A stretch of DNA of 64,000 bases from Phallusia mammillata (taxonomy: Eukaryota > Chordata > Ascidiacea > Phlebobranchia > Ascidiidae), in the NCBI GenBank assembly GCA_003260075.1, contig QLIY01000335.1, forward strand, positions 62,001 through 126,000, written 5' to 3'. Both the position numbers and the translations under genes were made by a program. Every line of letters begins with the position of its first letter. Position 1 is the stretch's first letter. The notes under the pieces were generated by a model. That model saw only the letters and a program-made list of their open reading frames with translations, searched no databases and had not been told where the DNA came from. Positions 58,406-64,000 of the stretch are shown here, one piece after another.

Positions 58406-59265
58406 TTCGGATTTAATTTAAAATAGTTTGGTTTAGTTCAATTAATCGGTTTTAGGTTTTTGTGTTATGACAGCAGCTTTGAAATTTTTAGAACTTGTGT
58501 TTATTTTCGCCGTTGGTTCGTTCCTGTTTCGCCTTTTTCTCACATTTCTTCTTCCCAGGAAGTGCCACTGTATATTTTCGCTGTGCGCGTGTGTTACGTA
58601 GTAGCTTCGCAATTGTTTGTACATTCCAGATCACCCGCTGTGTGCTACGTGAAAGTAACCGTTCGGGGGGCTTTCCCCGCCGGTGAAGTCCCGATAATTC
58701 GTTGATTTCTTCAGTAAAAGCATTTAAACGAATCTTGTGTTAGTAGGTGGCGTTTTTGCGGGAAGCAATGGTTGAAAACTATTGCATCAGATTTCCGATT
58801 TACTTGGTTAAATTATGAAGAACTGTAGCGATCACCTTTTTGACCGCTGCCTTTGTGTTGTGCGGTAGAACGGTTTTAAAAAGGAGCTGGCACGAGTTTG
58901 TAATAACATTTACGAAATTGTTAAATATATCTGGAAGTGTGTTATTATTATACATAAACAAGGAGGTTTCGAGTTCGAAGAACTGCTTGATGGAGAGCAG
59001 ATAATTTTCCCCCATTACTTTGACCAGATAACTTTTATGTTTAATGCCAAACACACATTTTAGAAATTTATGACATAAACTCTGAAGTTTGGTAATTAAT
59101 CTTGATTGTCCATGGTGCCAGTTAATTATGCAATATCGTTTATGGGAAATAATTAAACAATGATACAGATTTAAAAGTCTAAAAGTTTTTTTTTATGATA
59201 AATTGTTTTATGTTGTACCTTTGCCAAGACGCCTCGAGGAGTTTTTGACGGAGCTCCTACTAGAT

Positions 59266-59825
59266 CAGGGGTGGGGAACCTGCGGCCTAAAGGCCGCATG
59301 CGGCCTTTTAGGGCAGTAAGTGCGGCCTTCGACGTCAGAATAAATTTTAGGACGTTGATATTAGGAATTGCACCAGGCGCTGAAAAATAGACAGAAACGT
59401 ATTTTTTGACAATAATTCCACATTACTATTTGATTAGTTCTAGGGCAGGGCTTTCAAACTAGAGCCAAATGGTCCCGTTGTGGTACACAAAACGATTTCT
59501 GTAGGTTCTACAATCTTACTCGTCTTGCAATAGAACAATTGTTTGCACATAATCGAATGTCTTAAACACATCTGTGATGTCACAAGCTTAGATCATCGAC
59601 ATTTGCAAACAAGCGAGTTTCTAGGTTAAATAAATCCTGAATGTTGTAGTGAAAGTGGAAATGTAGTGAGGAATTGTATTCTACGAGGGAATAGCAAAAA
59701 GACCATTCTGTAAGTCAAAAAGTTTGAACACCACTGTTCTTGGCCTGGCAAATAGTCTATGCGGCCTAAACGAGTGTAAAAAAACGTATGGTGGCCTTTA
59801 TAAACAAAAAGGTTCCCCACCCCTG
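59266..59825. mobile_element. 560-bp hAT-type element with TSD tactagat
   Basis: CAGGGGTGGGGAACC and its inverse GGTTCCCCACCCCTG, with perfect octamers at 59258-59265 and 59826-59833. The GGCCGCATGCGGCC palindrome lies just inside the left end. A second element (59446-59736) interrupts it. Confidence 0.88.
59446..59736. mobile_element. hAT-type element nested in the 59266-59825 element
   Basis: CAGGGCTTTCAAACTAG on the left and AAAGTTTGAACACCACTG on the right, flanked by ttctaggg and ttcttggc, which agree at six of eight positions. Non-coding. Confidence 0.65.
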
Positions 59826-59894
59826 TACTAGATTGTCAGCCCCCCTCGTTTATAAACCTCCCTCGAATATAAGCCGCGGGTTAAGGTGCCCAAA

Positions 59895-60010
59895 AAATAA
59901 TATAGGAGTCAGTGACTCGACTCAAGCCCGCCTTGAATCACCTATTTAAGAGATTTTACTTGACTCGAGTCTCAGCTACGAAAAGACTTGACTCGGACTA
60001 GGACTCGTTA
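59895..60010. repeat. Degenerate GACTCG/GACTTG repeat, first block
   Basis: Repeated GACTCGACTC-like words (AGTCAGTGACTCGACTCAAG, TTGACTCGAGTCTCAGC, AAGACTTGACTCGGACTAGG). It lies beside ATATAAGCCGCGG. Together with the block at 61600 it appears to bracket about 1.6 kb. Confidence 0.6.
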
Positions 60011-60869
60011 TACCACCAACAATAAGAAAATTTGTTAACAGATACCTGTTAGCTTCAACCAAACAACAGCAGCAGTTTACTGTGCAATGCGCAGTTATTT
60101 TTACGAAATTTTCACGTAACATTGTCGCTTCTGCATGCAAAAACTTTCTTCCGCTGGCATTAGGCGTTGTAAGAGTTGCCGCCTGTATTAAGATAGTTAC
60201 TAAGAAGAACATACTAGACAAACATTTTGTTTCTGCTTCCAAATACCATAAGAAACGCATTTTTACAGCAAAACGCAAAAATATGCTGCAGAATTTGATC
60301 ATGCAAATTAATGAATTAATTAAAAATTCGGATGCAATCGAAGCAAGCTTTGTGTTAAGGGTAGTTTTTGAGGAGGAAGACTTAAGTCAGCAAGTGCGTT
60401 AGTAAAGTTAGTGGCTACGGGTTAGTGCGTAAAAACTATATGGAACAACAATTGGCGCGAGGATTGAACTGGGTCGTGACGTTGTGTTTGACGTCATTTG
60501 TTGATGTCATTTCTTTCCGCTATTACCGGTACCAGGGCTGTAAAAACAATAAATACACGTTTTGCTGAACACAAAACCGTTTGTTTGGTCAAAATAATTG
60601 TGATTTTAAATTGTGGTAAAACCTAAATAATGCTCAGGAAGGTACAATAACTAAACAAAATCGGTTTTGTGAAGTGTTGCAGAAGAATGTTGAAAATCTC
60701 TGCAAAGCCCAAACTTGCGAATGTTGGTCTTAAAATACAAAAATACAGAATGTAGATCATCTCCTCACGTTTGGGAACAGTTCTGCTAGAAGCGGTAGAT
60801 TTGGAAACGATTTTTAATCATCTGTTACAAACCTCTGAACGCCCGCGAGATTCCCTCATCCTGATCATA

Positions 60870-60980
60870 TCACACAAGGTCAGCGCTTCTGAGTGTGTCT
60901 GCGATTTCGCATCTTTCCTTACCAGCACGAATCCTCATTGACTTCATGACCTTCTTGATATTCTCCCGTGTTTTTAACAT
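60870..60980 (-). CDS. Short minus-strand open frame with protein-like composition
   Basis: A 36-codon frame reading MLKTRENIKKVMKSMRIRAG then KERCEIADTLRSADLV. The composition is basic and helical and looks coding, and an internal GGTAAGG could be a donor. I recognise no family. It could be a decayed mobile-element exon or chance. Confidence 0.2.
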   Translation of the reverse strand: MLKTRENIKKVMKSMRIRAGKERCEIADTLRSADLV

Positions 60981-61225
60981 TTTCAACAAAAGAGTGAATG
61001 CTGTATATAAGTGTCAAGACCAAATATTTACTTTTAATCGCCTAGGCTACTTTTCTGAAAAATCGCTCTAGTGCATGCAGTAAAATAGGAATTTTAGGAT
61101 TTCAAAAACTCCTAACGTTTGACGTTCATGTCCACGCTGTTTGATATTCGTCAATTAACGTGTTTCAATAAAGTTGACTCTACTTGATAGAAAGGGACGC
61201 CGTTGATGGGTTATTTAGTTTAATG

Positions 61226-61530
61226 CAGGGGTTCCCAACCTGTGGTACGCGAAGGTTTTTCAGGTGGTACGCGAGTAGCTTTCGTTTTTTCACAAAAACA
61301 TGAATTTACAACTTTATGTTTTTTTCGACCAATTGATTGACAGTAAACAAAAACAAAAATCTTATTAGGTTTAGTTGTGGTGCTTTAGTGTTTTTTTATG
61401 GTAGGCCAATATTATTCTTCTGAACAAGATATGATTCGATTAAATTAGTTTTGGTGTAAGAAGTGGTACGCGTGGCAATACAGATCTGCATCCAAGTGGT
61501 ACGAGATCGTAAAAACGTTGGGAACCCATG
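61226..61530. mobile_element. 305-bp hAT-type MITE with TSD gtttaatg
   Basis: CAGGGGTTCCCAACC and its inverse GTTGGGAACCCATG, with perfect octamers at 61218-61225 and 61531-61538. GTGGTACGCGA words recur near both ends. Confidence 0.88.
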
Positions 61531-61599
61531 GTTTAATGGTAGAACTGTCGCAATGAACCGTTCCAATAGAATTACTATCCTAAACTTCTGAAAACTTCC

Positions 61600-61745
61600 T
61601 TTCAAGAACTTTTTAAGACTTGCCTTGACTCGAACTCCTAATGACTTGACTTCACTTGAGACTCGAACCTCAATTGACTTGACTTGGGACTCGAACCCTT
61701 TTGACTGACTTGACTTGGGACTTGAATGATATGACTCGTTACCCA
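61600..61745. repeat. Degenerate GACTCG/GACTTG repeat, second block
   Basis: About ten GACTTGACTT or GACTCGAAC words in 145 bases, followed by GTAAGCCGCACG and later, near 61970, TTATAAGCCGCC. It is the same class as the block at 59895. It makes a 149-codon minus-strand frame that is low complexity and not a gene. Confidence 0.6.
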
Positions 61746-62400
61746 ACCTGTGTAAGCCGCACGCCGGGATGTTAGATACTCTTGTTTCGTAATAAATCAT
61801 TATGTTGCTACGCAGTATAGCTCTTTGCCCATGTTTGTTAGTCACGTCGACAAGTGTGCCCAGCAGAACGTATTTGGACCTAAAACCTGTACATGCAAAA
61901 ATACTTTAAACGCAAAATAATGCAAAAAGACAGAGTGTATAAATAATATCGGTAAAGATTAAAATGTAAGCCTCCGTAAGTTATAAGCCGCCTTCGATTG
62001 TAAGCAGAACAAACTGTAAGGTAAAAAACTTCATAGTTCGCGACTAAAATCAAAAATCGGAAAATATTACTTAGTATCATTCGATTTTACTAAAAATGTT
62101 ATTTTCGATCATCCATTTGCAAATTTTACGCATTGCCGCGTTTGCAAAAATCGTGTTTTCAAGTTCGTTTTTTAGAAAATACACTTTAAAACACTGGCAA
62201 TTAATTAGTTTAACACAACTGAAACAGCATTTTGAACGTCTAGTCTAGAAAATAGTTTACCAATAAACTTTCAAAATACGCTGGAGCAAATGTAAATCGG
62301 CCTTTCGCGGGCCTGTAAAAACAATAAGCAAGATTGTTGTTTTGTATTGTCAATTATTGTCAAAAAGTTTTGTATTGTCAAACCAAACGTCCAAAATTTA

Positions 62401-62415
62401 CTTTTTTAGTTATAG
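62401..62415 (+). promoter_or_regulatory. Splice-acceptor-like sequence upstream of URM1
   Basis: ACTTTTTTAG at 62400-62409, with a second AG at 62414, precedes the URM1 ATG by about 25 bases. It could be the acceptor of an untranslated exon or a trans-splice site. Inference only. Confidence 0.4.
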
Positions 62416-62436
62416 TCAACATACATTGGCATTAAA

Positions 62437-62733
62437 ATGTTGCAAATAACACTGGAATTTAGTGGTGGAGCAGAATTACTTTTTGGAAATGTTCGAAAAC
62501 ATAATATTCAACTTGAACAGAATGACAAGATGTGGAATATTAAAAACCTTCTGGTTTGGATTAAGGACAATCTGTTACAAGAAAGGCCCAAGTTGTTTGT
62601 GCAAGGTGACACTGTCAGACCTGGAATTCTGGTGCTCGTAAATGATGCTGATTGGATGCTTTTAGGAGAGACTGAATACGAAATCGAGAACAATGACACA
62701 ATTACTTTTATTTCAACATTGCATGGAGGTTGA
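62437..62733 (+). CDS. URM1: URM1, ubiquitin-related modifier 1
   Basis: A cytosolic ubiquitin-like sulfur carrier. After C-terminal thiocarboxylation by the MOCS3/Uba4 E1-like enzyme it supplies sulfur for 2-thiolation of the wobble uridine in certain tRNAs, and can also be conjugated to proteins. The 98-residue product matches the family length. It starts [16 protein letters not shown], has the central [15 protein letters not shown] helix and the [13 protein letters not shown] strand region, and ends in the required Gly-Gly (STLHGG). It is intronless here, complete and undamaged. It lies 500 bases upstream of CHERP on the same strand, which is too far to call an operon. Confidence 0.96.
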   Translation: MLQITLEFSGGAELLFGNVRKHNIQLEQNDKMWNIKNLLVWIKDNLLQERPKLFVQGDTVRPGILVLVNDADWMLLGETEYEIENNDTITFISTLHGG

Positions 62734-62854
62734 AGAGATAGTTTAATATGCAACGAATGTGGACAACATCGCTTCTAGAATTAGGGTTATGATTTATAGA
62801 AGAAAGACTTGAGAAAAATATTTTAAAGGACCAGATGTAAAATGACTCCACTCT

Positions 62855-62970
62855 CAAGAATATGGCAATCCCTGACGAGATCTTGGACATGCAAGACCAC
62901 TATGTCTGGTGTCCGCAAATGCATAACCTCTTAATTCCGTGTGCAAGACCAGTTCTGCCATACTTTTTTC
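62855..62970 (+). repeat. Dispersed repeat R3 upstream of CHERP
   Basis: GAATATGGCAATCCCTGACG, AGATCTTGGACATGCAAGAC, AATGCATAACCTCTTAATTC and TGTGCAAGACCAGTTCTGCC match the 33950 copy in order. It ends about 265 bases before the CHERP ATG. Confidence 0.75.
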
Positions 62971-63234
62971 TGACTGGAACCAGCTCATGATTGATGAACA
63001 ATATTGCAAATTGAAATGTGACATTTTAATGTTCAAAATTAGTTTGTTTTTACAGGGTTGACTTTTATAGATGCAATACTTTTTATTTTGCGCAAAAACA
63101 CAATTTAATTTTTTGTTTACATGTGACATTTTCTTTTAACTGATGCAGTGTTTATAAACACATTTGATGTATGTTAATAGTGCTTCAACGTGAAATGATA
63201 TAAATTACAAGGAACTCTGCGTTAAGATACGAAT

Positions 63235-63831
63235 ATGGATTTTCCTAAACCTCCTGAAGGTGAATTGAATATGAAATATTATTTGCTTTAAAATTGTTAC
63301 CTAATAATCTAAATCTGCAGACAGTGCACACTGTTTCGACCTATAAGATCTCATCAGTGCATCTGGTGACAAGAGATGGACAGTAATGGTTAGTGTAGCC
63401 ATTCAATGGAACTCCAGTTTGTTGGGAGTAACAGGCTAAATAGCCGTACCTGAGTTATTCTGTGTGATGCCACAACCAATATGTTCTATCTGTTGTCACC
63501 AGCTGCACTGATGAGACTTTATAGGTGAAAACAGTTTACCTGTCTGTAGCCTATCATTTATGGCTCAATGCTTTTGAAAGATCAATATAATTCTATTAAA
63601 AAAGTTCTTAAAAACAGGCCAATGAATTTTTTTTTAACTTATATTTTTCTACTTTTTTAGATGGGGAACAGAAAAATATCATCGACAAGCTGGCAAACTT
63701 TGTGGCTCGTAATGGATTTGAGTTTGAAAAGATGACGAAAGATAAACAGAAAAATAACCCAAAGTTTGGATTTTTATTTGGAGGACGATATTACAACTAC
63801 TACCAGTTCCGACTGGCAACTGAGCAGCAAC
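63235..63831 (+). CDS. CHERP: CHERP, calcium homeostasis ER protein / SURP-domain splicing factor, first two exons
   Basis: A nuclear U2 snRNP-associated factor in vertebrates, first described through effects on ER calcium release. Exon 1 is 63235-63259 (MDFPKPPE); exon 2 is 63661-63831, joined in phase 1. Exon 2 encodes the SURP (SWAP) domain: IIDKLANFVARNGFEFEK, then NPKFGFLFGG, then YYQFRLATEQQ, matching the N-terminus of CHERP closely. SURP domains also occur in SF3A1 and SUGP1, but the start right at the N-terminus and the residue match favour CHERP. The donor CGTGAGT at 63831 is good. The rest of the gene lies beyond the window. Intron 1 contains an inverted pair of R1 repeats. Confidence 0.92.
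63314..63570. repeat. Inverted pair of R1 repeats in CHERP intron 1
   Basis: A + strand R1 copy (63314-63476) is followed within ten bases by a minus strand R1 end (63482-63570). GCAGACAGTGCACACTG and CAGTGCATCTGGTGACAAG are mirrored by TTGTCACCAGCTGCACTGAT and ACCTGTCTGTAGCC. The transcript could form a stem of about 70 bases. Confidence 0.8.
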
Positions 63832-64000
63832 GTGAGTTTAAAGTTTCATTTTTTGTGCTTATGCAGAAAAATGCATCTTTGTTAAACAAACCATTTCGTT
63901 AAAAATCTGTTTATAAACATGGAAAGTTGTTGACAAAAGCTTAATAATGAGGAATTTTGTTAGCGGTGCATAATTTTGTTAAAACACTAATAAACAATTC

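Larger units (their letters stand above)
56941..59265. other. EPS8-URM1 intergenic DNA, left part
   Basis: No supported gene. It holds the 57204-57568 element and a cluster of CRE-like TGACGT words at 58310-58405. Several overlapping open frames near 58.45-58.7 kb have no splice or homology support. Confidence 0.5.
59826..62400. other. EPS8-URM1 intergenic DNA, right part
   Basis: Repeats dominate: two GACTCG-type blocks, ATAAGCCGC words and a hAT MITE (61226-61530). No supported gene apart from the doubtful minus-strand frame at 60870. Confidence 0.5.

Noticed and set aside
60082..60402. A 106-codon + strand open frame between EPS8 and URM1
   Set aside because: No recognised motif, an equally long frame on the opposite strand, and a location between repeat blocks.
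61396..61845. The longest minus-strand frame, 149 codons
   Set aside because: Produced by the GACTTG/GACTCG low-complexity repeat and a hAT MITE; not protein-like.
62437..63831. URM1-CHERP operon
   Set aside because: About 500 bases lie between them, including an R3 repeat. Known tunicate operons have almost no spacer.

Overview
The window is nuclear DNA from an animal. Every gene recognised has many short exons with GT..AG introns, AT-rich intron and intergenic sequence, and AATAAA poly(A) signals. Compact introns of a few hundred bases, plus paired near-identical sequence copies that look like divergent alleles, suggest a highly polymorphic invertebrate. An ascidian tunicate is my best guess, but that is inference and not proved by anything here.

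All recognised genes are on the + strand. (1) A possible last exon of an unidentified gene, about 675-744. (2) ERMP1, an ER M28-family metallopeptidase, 16 exons, 1081-15877; the exons join in one open frame of 936 codons plus stop. (3) MED16, a Mediator tail subunit, 19 exons, 18250-31373, 831 codons plus stop. (4) EPS8, an actin-regulatory adaptor with PTB, SH3-like and C-terminal effector domains, 15 exons, 34364-56541. (5) URM1, a single-exon ubiquitin-like sulfur carrier, 62437-62733. (6) The first two exons of CHERP, a SURP-domain splicing factor, from 63235, running off the right edge. The genes are not functionally related and I see no operon. About 1.9 kb separates ERMP1 from MED16, 3 kb MED16 from EPS8, and 5.9 kb EPS8 from URM1.

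Non-coding sequence is full of small mobile elements. These include at least eleven hAT-type elements (most with an 8-bp target duplication), one nested pair, a pogo-like and a piggyBac-like MITE, a tRNA-headed SINE, and several unnamed dispersed families (called R1 to R4 and M1 here). A three-copy repeat of about 107 bp lies just after the EPS8 stop codon.

The strongest unexplained signal is about 32 homopolymer tracts, 30 of C and 2 of G, most of them exactly 10 long. Nearly all are flanked by near-identical local duplications, some covering exons. I read them as gap spacers rendered as C (or G) where two haplotypes were placed in tandem. Open frames through these tracts should not be trusted. 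The biological observation I rate highest is the EPS8 SH3 domain: two usual groove positions, the ALYDY tyrosine and the first tryptophan, are replaced by Glu and Ser, and the serine codon is present in both sequence copies.
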